Assembly: GCA_964579305.1 (NCBI GenBank)
Contig: CAZOGY010000048.1
Location: 1-24,078, forward strand
Direction of reading: 5' to 3'
From: JBCBWG01 sp964579305
GTDB lineage: Bacteria; Pseudomonadota; Alphaproteobacteria; Rhizobiales; Hyphomicrobiaceae
DNA: 24,078 nucleotides
The notes under the pieces are model-generated. The model did not search any database. It saw only the letters and a program-made list of their open reading frames with translations, and was not told where the DNA came from. The position numbers were made by a program, and so were the translations under genes. This document shows, in pieces, positions 7,896 to 15,679 of this stretch (position 1 is its first letter; every line of letters begins with the position of its first letter).

Positions 7896-8292
7896 TCACC
7901 GGCCCTTCAAACCAGGCGCGCGCCAGATGCGTCTCACCAAGCGTGACGCGAAGCTTGGCAAGTCCCTCCGATCCCGGTCCCAGATCGCCCCGTTCAATCG
8001 CCGCGATCATCTCATCGAATATGTGCTTACACAGGAATTCCGTCGTCGTGAGGTGGCCTTCGAATTGCGCAAGCTCGTCGAGGTCCTGATAGCCGAGCGG
8101 CTTGAGAATGGCCTTGAGCGTATCTCCGGCCCGGCCGATGTCGACGACCACATTGTGAGCGGTCAGCGTTTCGCGGAAAAAGGCGACATCGACGACGAAT
8201 GTCGCGCCGTGTTTGTTGGCGGCGGGCCCAAAGAATGGGTCGGGCAGGCTATGCGCGATCATGATGGCTTCGCGGACTTCGACAGCGAACAT
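7888..8292 (-). CDS. 6-pyruvoyl-tetrahydropterin synthase/QueD-like protein with altered active site
   Basis: A 134-residue T-fold protein of PTPS/QueD length. It keeps the first zinc-ligand context (AHSL, H14) and the substrate-anchoring glutamate in GETHLARAWFEG near the C-terminus. The usual H-G-H zinc pair reads K-H28-G-A30, so one ligand is missing; the catalytic cysteine expected four residues before H28 is alanine (A24); and the usual L-D-H catalytic pair region reads GYQDLDEL. It therefore probably does not perform ordinary QueD or PTPS chemistry. The start ATG at 8292 has GGAAGG 6 nt upstream. It sits second in the minus-strand operon, 54 bp after the dehydrogenase and overlapping GT4. 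It could be a divergent subfamily with new chemistry or a binding protein. Confidence 0.82.
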   Translation of the reverse strand: MFAVEVREAIMIAHSLPDPFFGPAANKHGATFVVDVAFFRETLTAHNVVVDIGRAGDTLKAILKPLGYQDLDELAQFEGHLTTTEFLCKHIFDEMIAAIERGDLGPGSEGLAKLRVTLGETHLARAWFEGPVNA

Positions 8293-8346
8293 ATTGGACC
8301 TTCCGTTGATGACAGCTCGTTAGAACGCGGATGCCGGTCGTCTCGT

Positions 8347-9351
8347 TCAGCGCGCGGCGTCATAGCTGAGCACAGGGGCCAGCACCGTCGATTGGTCTGC
8401 GAATACCGCCGGCAGCATGGCTGGCGCGTTCTTGAAGGGAATTTCGGTCTCAACGAGGGCGTCGAGCACGGGATCGGCCAAAAGCTCCATGGCTTTGGCA
8501 AGGCGCCGACGGAACGACCAGCGCGCACGGCGATGTTCGGGCACGTGCCCGACCTGACTGGAAATCATCTTAAGGCGCTTTGAATGGAACGCGCCGCCCA
8601 GGCTGATGCTGACCTCCTTGGCGCCGAACCAGCTCATCTCGACAACTCGGCCTTCAAGGCCAGCCGAATCGATCGCCGACTGCAGCCCGCGCTCGGTTGC
8701 GCTGGCGTGGAAGACGACATCGGCTTCGCCGGCTGGCGCCGAATCAGGCCGCGCGAAGGCGACGCCGAGAGCCTTTGCGAGAGGCTCACGCGTGGTTGCC
8801 ACATCAACCAGCGTCACATTTGTGCCTGGAATCCGCCCCGCGAGGTAAGCCGTGAGCAAGCCGACGATCCCGCCTCCGATCACAATTACGCGATCTCCAG
8901 GTTGGGTCGCGCCGTCCCAGTGGGCGTTGAGCGCGGTCTCCATATTCGCTGCAAGTGTCGCGCGCTTTGCAGGAATTCCGGCGGGAACGGGCATTAACAT
9001 GCTCGCCGGCGCAATAAACTTGTCCTGATGCGGATGCAGGCAAAATGCCACATGTCCTTCAAGAGCTTGTGGGCCTTTCTCCACCACGCCGACCGCGCAA
9101 TAGCCGTATTTGACCGGGAAAGGGAAATCGCCCGATTGGAATGGCGCGCGCATGCGGGACCATTCCGTTTCGGGGACTGCGCCAAGATAAACCAGCCGCT
9201 CTGTTCCGCGGCTAACAGCACTGTAGCGCGTTGCAATGAGAGCATCGCTTTCGGTGAGGGGCCCCAGCGTTTCTTCCAAGAGAGCTGCACGACCGCGATC
9301 CACGTACCAAAGCGCGGTCGCTTTCAGCGGCACTGACGGTGTTTCCGGCAT
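8347..9351 (-). CDS. BchC-like medium-chain dehydrogenase
   Basis: A 334-residue MDR-superfamily oxidoreductase usually labelled zinc-binding alcohol dehydrogenase. The NAD(P)-binding Rossmann motif is VIGGGIVGLLTAYLAG, about 145 residues in. The N-terminal domain has SAVSRGTERLVYLG and GDFPFPVKYGYCAVG, as in BchC-type dehydrogenases. The canonical catalytic-zinc signature GHE is replaced by KYGYCAVG, so a catalytic zinc is doubtful. ATG at 9351 is chosen because MPETPSVPLKATALW begins the conserved domain; the longer frame to 9474 would overlap the divergent opgH start. It is the first gene of the minus-strand operon to the methyltransferase. No photosynthesis gene is nearby, so a role in bacteriochlorophyll synthesis is unlikely. 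Confidence 0.82.
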   Translation of the reverse strand: MPETPSVPLKATALWYVDRGRAALLEETLGPLTESDALIATRYSAVSRGTERLVYLGAVPETEWSRMRAPFQSGDFPFPVKYGYCAVGVVEKGPQALEGHVAFCLHPHQDKFIAPASMLMPVPAGIPAKRATLAANMETALNAHWDGATQPGDRVIVIGGGIVGLLTAYLAGRIPGTNVTLVDVATTREPLAKALGVAFARPDSAPAGEADVVFHASATERGLQSAIDSAGLEGRVVEMSWFGAKEVSISLGGAFHSKRLKMISSQVGHVPEHRRARWSFRRRLAKAMELLADPVLDALVETEIPFKNAPAMLPAVFADQSTVLAPVLSYDAAR

Positions 9352-9401
9352 GAGACGTATTCCCGGTTCACGCGTTGTCACGGCGAAATGAACACAAGCG
9401 T

Positions 9402-9443
9402 GGGCAAACCCGCGCAGAACGGTTGAGACGGGCAAAACCCGCG
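9402..9443. promoter_or_regulatory. Tandem small hairpins in divergent promoter region
   Basis: GGGCAAACCCGCG at 9402-9414 and GGGCAAAACCCGCG at 9430-9443 are near-identical direct repeats 28 bp apart. Each can fold (GGG/CCC around CAAA or CAAAA). They lie in the 110-bp gap between the divergent dehydrogenase and opgH, so they could be a paired operator or leader hairpins. No known riboswitch consensus was recognised. Confidence 0.45.
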
Positions 9444-9461
9444 AACTGAGCATGGGACGAT

Positions 9462-11285
9462 ATGAGCCAAACACTTGAGCCTTTAGCGGTCATCGACGCT
9501 CACGCAGGCGCCTTCCGTACGCTACGCCGTGGGCGCCAGTCTATGGCCCAGATCGCAAGGCGGCGGATTGCCGTCGCCTTGGCCGCCATTGTGACCTACG
9601 GCGCGCTGATGGGCGCGGTCGCTTACGTTTTGAGTTTCGGCGGTTGGACGGTTGTCGACGGCATCGCGCTCGCCGCGTTCGCACTTGCTGCACCTTGGAC
9701 AGTCCTTGGTTTTTGTAATGCCGTGATCGGGCTGACGCTGTTGCATGCCACGCGCGACCCGCTAGCGGCCGTTGCGCCGTATGCGGCTGCCGGCGAAGAG
9801 CCGCGTCCTGTGACATCGCAAACTGCGGTCTTGATGACGCTGCGTAATGAGGATCCTGCGCGGGCGTTGCATCGCCTCCAGATCGTCAAGGACAGCCTGG
9901 ATCGCACTGGCTACGGCCAGCGCTTCAGCTATTTTGTTCTCAGCGACACCAATGACCCCCACGTGGCACGCCGCGAGGAAGAACTCGTTGCGGCATGGCA
10001 AGCGACGGTGCCGGCCGCCGATGCAGCACGCATTGTCTATCGCCGTCGCGACGAAAACACCGGCTACAAAGCCGGCAACGTGATGGACTTCTGCGAGCGC
10101 TGGGGCCGTAACTACGACTTCATGCTGCCGCTCGACGCCGACAGCCTGATGTCGGGCGAAACCATCATCCGCCTTGTGCGCATCATGCAGACGCACCGCC
10201 GCATCGGCATTCTCCAAACGCTTGTTGTCGGCTTGCCGACGGGAAGCGCGTTCGCCCGGATTTTCCAGTTCGGCATGCGCCATGGCATGCGCGCCTACAC
10301 CATGGGCCAAGCTTGGTGGACTGCGGACTGCGGACCCTTCTGGGGCCACAACGCCTTGGTGCGGGTGCGGCCGTTCGCGAAACACTGCCGCTTGCCGACT
10401 TTGCGTGGGGCCGGTCCGTTCGGCGGCCACGTCATGAGCCACGACCAGGTCGAGGCCACGCTCATGCGCCGCGCGGGTTACGAAGTCCGCGTGCTGCCCC
10501 AAGAGTGTGGATCGTGGGAAGAAAACCCGCCGACCGTCGTTGAATTCATGGCGCGCGATACCCGTTGGTGTCAGGGCAATATGCAGTACGGCCAGCTCGT
10601 CGGGCTGAAGGGCCTCAAGACCATGAGCCGTTTCCAGCTCATTTGGGCCATGCTCATGTTTCTGGCGATCCCAGCCTCGACGGTCATCATTGCCCTGCTG
10701 CCAGCCTTGGCGGCCGATGCTGCGACCGTGGCCGATTTCCCCGTAGCGTTCGCCGCCGGGCTCTACCTGACGTTTCTGGCCATGTACTTGAGCCCGAAGA
10801 TTGCCGGATTGCTGGATGTGATGCTGTCGAAGGGTGGCGTTGCACGCTATGGAGGCTGGTTGCGGTTTACCGCAGGCGCCGTGGTCGAACTGGTGTTCTC
10901 GTTCCTGCAAGGTGCCGTGTCGACGATCCGCACATCGATCTTCATGATCGGTCTGTTGTTTGGCGTTCGGGTACGTTGGTCGGGCCAGACCCGTGATGCG
11001 CATGGCTTGCCCCTGCTGACGGCAACCAAAGCGATGTGGCCGCAGCTGGTGTTCGGTGCGCTTGTGTGCGGCGCGCTCTACTGGGTCAATCCGCAGACCT
11101 TGTTGTGGTCGCTTCCGCTGACCGCCGGCTATCTGCTTGCCGTCCCCTTCGCAAGCATCACCGCAAGTCCGACCCTTGGACGGGTCTTTGCATGGCTGCG
11201 CCTGTGCGGAACGCCGGAAGAATTCGACACGCCGGCCGAGGTTCGCGCATTGACTGGCGTACCGCATTCCGGGGCCGCGCAATGA
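9462..11285 (+). CDS. opgH: Osmoregulated periplasmic glucan glucosyltransferase OpgH
   Basis: A 607-residue inner-membrane GT2 that makes the beta-glucan backbone from UDP-glucose and secretes it. Two helices lie near residues 35-95. The cytoplasmic GT domain has LDADS (D225, D227), SHDQVEATLMRRAGYE (H327, D328) and RWCQGNMQYGQL (R368, W369), all matching OpgH/MdoH; several C-terminal helices follow. It is shorter than the 847 residues of the E. coli protein and lacks the long N-terminal FtsZ-regulating region, as in other alphaproteobacteria. ATG at 9462 is in a good position, with GGGA just upstream. Its usual partner opgG is absent. The next gene starts by overlap (ATGA at 11282) or at 11366. 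Confidence 0.93.
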   Translation: MSQTLEPLAVIDAHAGAFRTLRRGRQSMAQIARRRIAVALAAIVTYGALMGAVAYVLSFGGWTVVDGIALAAFALAAPWTVLGFCNAVIGLTLLHATRDPLAAVAPYAAAGEEPRPVTSQTAVLMTLRNEDPARALHRLQIVKDSLDRTGYGQRFSYFVLSDTNDPHVARREEELVAAWQATVPAADAARIVYRRRDENTGYKAGNVMDFCERWGRNYDFMLPLDADSLMSGETIIRLVRIMQTHRRIGILQTLVVGLPTGSAFARIFQFGMRHGMRAYTMGQAWWTADCGPFWGHNALVRVRPFAKHCRLPTLRGAGPFGGHVMSHDQVEATLMRRAGYEVRVLPQECGSWEENPPTVVEFMARDTRWCQGNMQYGQLVGLKGLKTMSRFQLIWAMLMFLAIPASTVIIALLPALAADAATVADFPVAFAAGLYLTFLAMYLSPKIAGLLDVMLSKGGVARYGGWLRFTAGAVVELVFSFLQGAVSTIRTSIFMIGLLFGVRVRWSGQTRDAHGLPLLTATKAMWPQLVFGALVCGALYWVNPQTLLWSLPLTAGYLLAVPFASITASPTLGRVFAWLRLCGTPEEFDTPAEVRALTGVPHSGAAQ

Positions 11286-11365
11286 GCGCCCCGGCGCCAC
11301 CAGGCATCGGATGGTCCCCTGGCGCCCGCGCCAGACCTGTCCCGTTCCGCTGGCAAGGAGACCAG

Positions 11366-12160
11366 ATGACGGCACAACAAGCCGCGGACCGGGCCGCGGC
11401 GCTTGCCGACGACCCGGGGTACGCGTCACTTCGATCTTCACTCGCCACCTATTACGGCGATGTTGATCGTACGGTGCGGATGGACGATCTGCTGGCCGCG
11501 ATCGTTGGCCGCCCGTCGCTGTCGTTTGACATTGGCAGCCATGTCGGCGACCGAATTGGGGCACTGCGCCGCGCAGGTGGAAAAGTTGTGGCTGTCGAAC
11601 CCCAGCCGCTGTGCGCAAGCGCCATCCAAGCCATGTATCGCGACGACACCGATGTGTTGATCGTCAATGCCGCCTGCGGACGTGCGATCGGCACGTTGCC
11701 GTTGCGGGTCAATCTCTCAAACCCAACCGTGGCCACGTTGTCGGACGCGTTCGTCGCCGCCGCGCGCGATGCCGACGGTTGGCGTGAGCAGGTGTGGAGC
11801 GAGACACTGGACGTGCCGGTCACCACGCTCGATGCGCTGATCGATGAGTTCGGCACCCCCGACTTCGTGAAGATCGATGTTGAGGGCTATGAAGCCGACG
11901 TTCTTGCTGGTTTGAGCCAGGCGCTGCCTCTGATCTCGTTTGAGTTCACACTGATCCAGCGCGATGTGGCCGAGGCCGCGCTGGCGCGCCTTGCAACATT
12001 GGGCCGCTATGAATTCAATGCAGCGCTCGGGGAAAGCCATCAGTTGGTTTGGCCGACTTGGAAGCCGGTCGCCGACGTGCGCGCATGGCTGTTGGAATTG
12101 CCGGCGGCGGCCAACTCCGGCGATATCTACGCGCGCTTGCGCGATGAGGCGACATGCTGA
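11366..12160 (+). CDS. FkbM family SAM-dependent methyltransferase
   Basis: A 264-residue FkbM-type methyltransferase, a family that often O-methylates sugars or polyketides. Motif I is FDIGSHVGDRIGALRRAGG (about 54-72), then VVAVEPQP (75-82), with the family hallmark DFVKIDVEGYEADVLAGL in the second half. ATG at 11366 is preferred because AAGGAG lies 5 nt upstream. An ATG at 11282 overlaps the opgH stop as ATGA and would add 28 proline- and arginine-rich residues, so coupling from there is possible. It sits directly after opgH and overlaps the exported-protein gene by 7 nt, suggesting it modifies the periplasmic glucan or its precursor. That role is inference; methylated glucans of this class are not something I know of. 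Confidence 0.87.
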   Translation: MTAQQAADRAAALADDPGYASLRSSLATYYGDVDRTVRMDDLLAAIVGRPSLSFDIGSHVGDRIGALRRAGGKVVAVEPQPLCASAIQAMYRDDTDVLIVNAACGRAIGTLPLRVNLSNPTVATLSDAFVAAARDADGWREQVWSETLDVPVTTLDALIDEFGTPDFVKIDVEGYEADVLAGLSQALPLISFEFTLIQRDVAEAALARLATLGRYEFNAALGESHQLVWPTWKPVADVRAWLLELPAAANSGDIYARLRDEATC

Positions 12161-13173
12161 CAATCCGCCGCCTTGTTGGAACGGGCCGCTCTGTCCACAC
12201 GATTTTGCAAGCCCTGCTGGCGCTCGTTTTTATGCTGGTCTTGGTTCACCCGTCGGTTGCGCAACAGGCCGGCGGGCTCGCCGTGCGGATCGACAACCAG
12301 TCAGAACCGGTGCTGTGCGCTGAAAAAGACAATGTCGCCATCGCTTTCACGTCGCCGGACGTGCGCGCATTCCGGATTGAAGCCGCCCACCCCGCTTACC
12401 TGCCAGGTCTGTCGCGCGATAGCTTCGCAGCCGACTGGACCAACTGCGACTTCGCCAGTGATCCGGTGTTCCAGTCTGGCGTGAAGGTTCCAACCCGGCA
12501 GACGCTGTATGAGGAACCTGCACTTTGGGTTGTTGGATGGACCTTCCCGACATTCTGGCGGCCATCAACGGCAAAGGTTGAGATTGCTGGTAAGTCGTTC
12601 GACAACTTGCACCTGATCCAGGTCTGGATGATCCGGCCGATGGGCGGTGAAGAAGTCCTCGTCATGTATCCCCAGGACGGCTACTGGCGGCTGCGGCCCA
12701 AGGCGCCGGTGGGCCGGGATCTGACAGCGTTCGGCTCTTCTGTCTTGATCGGACCGGTGGAAGACGCCGGACGTCCGATCGTGGCCCTGAAAACCATCCG
12801 GTTCGCACCGAAATCCAAAACGTTCACGCTGGCTTTCGCAGCCGGGGGATCGGCCGCTGTGCGCATGGTCGATGTCAATGCAAACAAGCACGTATTGGAC
12901 GTGACGTTCGACGGCGCGATCACAGGCAAGCCGTTTGCCATGGTCCGGTCCATGTACGTGACTGAGTTCAATAACGATGCCGCCCGCGTGGCTTATCGAC
13001 CGGTCGCCAGGCAGGGCGCGCCTGAGGGTTGGGTCGAAAGCCCGGTCATGCAATTCAGATCCGCCAGCGCGCGCACCGTTTGGATCGGCCGCACGACGCC
13101 GTCTCGGCACAACACGTCTTCGCCCGATACGATCCTGCGTGACTTCTCAGCCGCGCCGCCGGCCCCGAAGTAA
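12154..13173 (+). CDS. Unknown exported protein downstream of opgH
   Basis: A 339-residue protein I do not recognise. It has a signal peptide: basic MLTIRRLVGTGR, a hydrophobic core around 18-33, and a likely cut after SVAQ near residue 37. Two cysteines follow in the mature N-terminal part (VLCAEKD and DWTNCDF), able to form a disulfide. The rest looks beta-rich with no helices crossing the membrane. The C-terminus is proline- and serine-rich. The start ATG overlaps the FkbM stop by 7 nt, so it belongs to the opgH operon. Because opgG/opgD, the normal periplasmic partners of OpgH, are not in the window, this protein is a candidate for a different periplasmic glucan-handling factor. It ends 12 bp from the convergent HAD gene. 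Confidence 0.8.
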   Translation: MLTIRRLVGTGRSVHTILQALLALVFMLVLVHPSVAQQAGGLAVRIDNQSEPVLCAEKDNVAIAFTSPDVRAFRIEAAHPAYLPGLSRDSFAADWTNCDFASDPVFQSGVKVPTRQTLYEEPALWVVGWTFPTFWRPSTAKVEIAGKSFDNLHLIQVWMIRPMGGEEVLVMYPQDGYWRLRPKAPVGRDLTAFGSSVLIGPVEDAGRPIVALKTIRFAPKSKTFTLAFAAGGSAAVRMVDVNANKHVLDVTFDGAITGKPFAMVRSMYVTEFNNDAARVAYRPVARQGAPEGWVESPVMQFRSASARTVWIGRTTPSRHNTSSPDTILRDFSAAPPAPK

Positions 13174-13185
13174 CGCAAGCTTGAC

Positions 13186-14061
13186 CTACCAGGCGAGCGT
13201 GGCCATGGCGGCCGTTGGCCTGACGCCGGCGTCTGCGACGAGCCGCCCAAGAACGTCAGGCCTGATCGCGCCGTCCGGCATAACCTCGTCGCGGTGAATG
13301 CCTTGGCCAATGAAAATCGACGCGATCCCATAGCGCGCAGCACCCGCAATGTCGGTGCGCATCGCATCGCCAATGGCAAGGATGCGCGCGCGGTCAATAT
13401 CGCCCTGACGCAAACGCTGCGCGGCCCGGTGCGCCATCTGATAGGCGCTTGCATGCGGCTTACCCGCCCAGAAGACCGGCCCGCCCATCCTCTCATAAAC
13501 CGACGCGATCGCTCCCGCGCACGGCAACAGCGTACCGCCGACATCAACGACCAGGTCCGGGTTCGCGCAAATCAGCGATAGGTTCCGGTGGCGCGCCGGT
13601 TTGAGACGCGCGCGGTAGTCATCGCCCGTTTCAGTGCGGTCGTCGATCAAACCCGTTGCGAAAATGGCTTGGGCGATATTCAGAGGAACGCGCGCGATAG
13701 GCAGCCCGTCGAACACGTCCAGATCACGGTCGGGGCCAATGTGGTGCACCGCGCTGTAGCCCTGTGCCATGACGTGCGCCCGGGCAATTTCGCCTGACGA
13801 GACGATGTCGTCCCAGGCGGTTTCCGGCACGCCTTTTTCTGCAAGGATCTGCGCGACCGCCGTCTTGGCGCGCGGAGCATTCGACACCAAAATAACCGTG
13901 CCACCGGCCTGCCTGAACCGGCACAGTGCGGCACAACCCTCCTCGTAGGCGGTACGCCCGTTGTGCACGACACCCCAGATATCGCAGAAGACGACATCGT
14001 ACCGGCTGATGAACGCACCCGCGTTCGCGATGATGGGGAGGTCACCATGGAAATCAGTCAT
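13186..14061 (-). CDS. TIGR01459-type HAD hydrolase
   Basis: A 291-residue HAD phosphatase with a type II (NagD-like) cap. Motif I is FCDIWGVVHNG (nucleophile D27), motif II is LVSNAPRAK, and the C-terminal motif is AIGDAMRTDIAGA. This matches the alphaproteobacterial family TIGR01459; the natural substrate is unknown, but relatives act on small phosphorylated sugars or nucleotides. The start ATG at 14061 overlaps the GtrA stop by 4 nt (ATGA), which decides against the longer frame reaching 14301. It is the last gene of the minus-strand run from 16834. It may clear a phosphosugar by-product of that module, or be a passenger. Confidence 0.88.
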   Translation of the reverse strand: MTDFHGDLPIIANAGAFISRYDVVFCDIWGVVHNGRTAYEEGCAALCRFRQAGGTVILVSNAPRAKTAVAQILAEKGVPETAWDDIVSSGEIARAHVMAQGYSAVHHIGPDRDLDVFDGLPIARVPLNIAQAIFATGLIDDRTETGDDYRARLKPARHRNLSLICANPDLVVDVGGTLLPCAGAIASVYERMGGPVFWAGKPHASAYQMAHRAAQRLRQGDIDRARILAIGDAMRTDIAGAARYGIASIFIGQGIHRDEVMPDGAIRPDVLGRLVADAGVRPTAAMATLAW

Positions 14062-14549
14062 GATTGGCGTCCGCTCTCCGCCTGCAGCGACGCCGTATCG
14101 AGGCTCGGCGCCTGCGTGGTTTGATGTTTGGCCGCCGCCGGATTTTGCGCTGGGCGGAAGACGCCCCATCTGAAACTGACATAAGAAACGAACATCGATA
14201 CCAATGACGCGCCAACCACAGCCGCACCGGCAACAAGCCCGGGAACGGCAGTCAGGATCGCGACGAAAACGATGTAGTTGACGGTCAGCGTCAGCCAGCA
14301 AGCGGCAGCAAAAGTGCCGAACTCACGCAGCGAGGGCGGCGTGTGAACGCCGAATGTGACGCTTCGATTGATGAAGTATGAAACCACCATCGCGCCGGCA
14401 ATCGACAGACATCGCGCGTAAAGCGCAGGCCAGTCAGCCAGCGAGACAAGCGCTTGCAAAACAGCGACATCCACTGCCAGTGCTGAAACGCCAGCCACGA
14501 CGAACCCAGCAAAATGCCGGATTTGTTTGGCGCGTGTGGACAGGTCCAT
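14058..14549 (-). CDS. GtrA family membrane protein (lipid-linked sugar flippase)
   Basis: A 163-residue protein with four predicted helices (roughly 12-34, 40-62, 78-100, 105-127). The typical GtrA elements are FVVAGVSALAVDVAVLQAL and SYFINRSVTFG. GtrA proteins are thought to flip polyprenyl-phosphate-linked sugars across the inner membrane. The last 30 residues are a soluble, alanine- and glutamine-rich tail. Its stop overlaps the HAD start by 4 nt. It lies 171 bp downstream of the YdjC-type deacetylase, and that gap holds dispersed repeat copy B. With the GT2 gene at 15680 it makes the usual GtrB plus GtrA pair. Confidence 0.88.
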   Translation of the reverse strand: MDLSTRAKQIRHFAGFVVAGVSALAVDVAVLQALVSLADWPALYARCLSIAGAMVVSYFINRSVTFGVHTPPSLREFGTFAAACWLTLTVNYIVFVAILTAVPGLVAGAAVVGASLVSMFVSYVSFRWGVFRPAQNPAAAKHQTTQAPSLDTASLQAESGRQS

Positions 14550-14632
14550 GGGCGTGTTCTCGCAAGTTCAGGGCCGCGGATCGCGCGAGCGCAAAGGCCC
14601 GAACCCTCAAGTGTTTACTTCAGAGCTCGTGC

Positions 14633-14708
14633 GGTTGAGGCGGCATCGCCTGAACCGATAGCTGCAGCGACCATCAAAAACCTCGATCGTGGCAGGCGCA
14701 CGCACGCC
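14633..14708 (+). repeat. Dispersed 76-nt intergenic repeat, copy B
   Basis: It aligns without gaps to copy A (5332) and copy C (23509), at about 75% identity to each. This copy has the best structure: GGTT (14633-14636) pairs with AACC, enclosing AGGCG/CGCCT around a GCAT loop. A second fold near the 3' end pairs GGC-A-GGCG with CGCC-A-GCC. It is oriented opposite to the flanking genes, in the gap between the deacetylase stop and the GtrA start. Confidence 0.8.
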
Positions 14709-14720
14709 AGCCTGCACGAT

Positions 14721-15596
14721 CTAAGCGTAACCAAAGCCGGGCCAGGCGGCGATTGCGTGATCGCCATCGCGTTGCGGATGGGCAATGGCGTCGGCCAAGT
14801 TCGGATTACGCATCAATGCGTCGAATTCAGCACAGCGGCGATGTGCAATTGCGTCGCTGCCCCCGGTCGCTGGATGGCACATCACGAGATGGCCACCCGT
14901 GCGAGTTTTGCCGTGAACGGGCACTTGCAGGGCTTGCGCGAATTCAGCGCCAACGGCATCAACGCGGTTCAGATCGGCAATGCCGGCGAACGAGCTGTTT
15001 GTCAGCATGCCGCGGTCGCGCGCATCTCGCCCAAAACCGCGCGTGAACGCAGCGATCGTCAATGCCTTGAAACGCGCTCGCCCTTGCGCGGAAACGCCGG
15101 CTGGAAACGCACCAGGATCGCGCACCAGCGGTCGCGCTGCAGGCATCTCGCGCCCGAAAGTCTGGTCAATCGCAGCAAACGTGGCTTGGCGCACGGCTGG
15201 CAACGCATGCACATGCTGATGCCCGTCGACCATGTCCGGCAAGACACCAAAGAGCGACCGGAACCGTACGATCTGAGCCGTGAATTCCCTTGTCACCGCA
15301 TCGATGTCGAGGCGCCTGGTAACCGCCTGCATGATCACCGTGCGCAGACCGGTGAACTGGCCATCCCGCGTCAACTGCGGCAGCGCGGTCAATGCCGGCC
15401 CTTCGGTGAGATTGAGATGAATCCCAACGGCGATAACTTCCCGCAGTGTTTGTACGGACGGGACATGAGACCGCGCCTTGGCGAAGGCGACCAAAACGCT
15501 TGTGCCAGACAAGTTGCCAGCCGTGGCAAGCGTCATAATCGCAGTATCAATTTCTTGCGTCAGTGCAAAGTCATCGGCAATCAGCAGCGGTCTCAT
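14721..15596 (-). CDS. YdjC/ChbG-type carbohydrate deacetylase
   Basis: A 291-residue YdjC-fold metal-dependent deacetylase. Metal and catalytic motifs are IADDFALT (D8, D9), VGIHLNLTEG (H60), VDGHQHVHALP (D124, H126, H128, H130) and HLVMCHPA near the C-terminus. ATG at 15596 puts the catalytic DD at residues 8-9 as in ChbG. A GTG at 15683 overlaps the GT2 stop (GTGA) and would add 29 unstructured residues; the overlap makes that start possible. Relatives deacetylate chitooligosaccharides, hopanoid sugars (HpnK) or polyprenyl-phosphate N-acetylgalactosamine (NaxD in Francisella). Lying after a polyprenyl-phosphate GT2 gene, the NaxD-like role is the best guess. Confidence 0.85.
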   Translation of the reverse strand: MRPLLIADDFALTQEIDTAIMTLATAGNLSGTSVLVAFAKARSHVPSVQTLREVIAVGIHLNLTEGPALTALPQLTRDGQFTGLRTVIMQAVTRRLDIDAVTREFTAQIVRFRSLFGVLPDMVDGHQHVHALPAVRQATFAAIDQTFGREMPAARPLVRDPGAFPAGVSAQGRARFKALTIAAFTRGFGRDARDRGMLTNSSFAGIADLNRVDAVGAEFAQALQVPVHGKTRTGGHLVMCHPATGGSDAIAHRRCAEFDALMRNPNLADAIAHPQRDGDHAIAAWPGFGYA

Positions 15597-15679
15597 ATCC
15601 GGTTCGCTGCACGGCTCCCGCGAAACCGTGTTACGCTGGCGTTTGCCTGGATCGAACTGATTTTTCACAACCGGTTGGC

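Noticed and set aside
9762..11618. 618-residue frame antisense to opgH
   Set aside because: It is a GC-frame shadow: highly charged, rich in Arg, Gln and His, with no domain, and opposite a gene with clear OpgH motifs.
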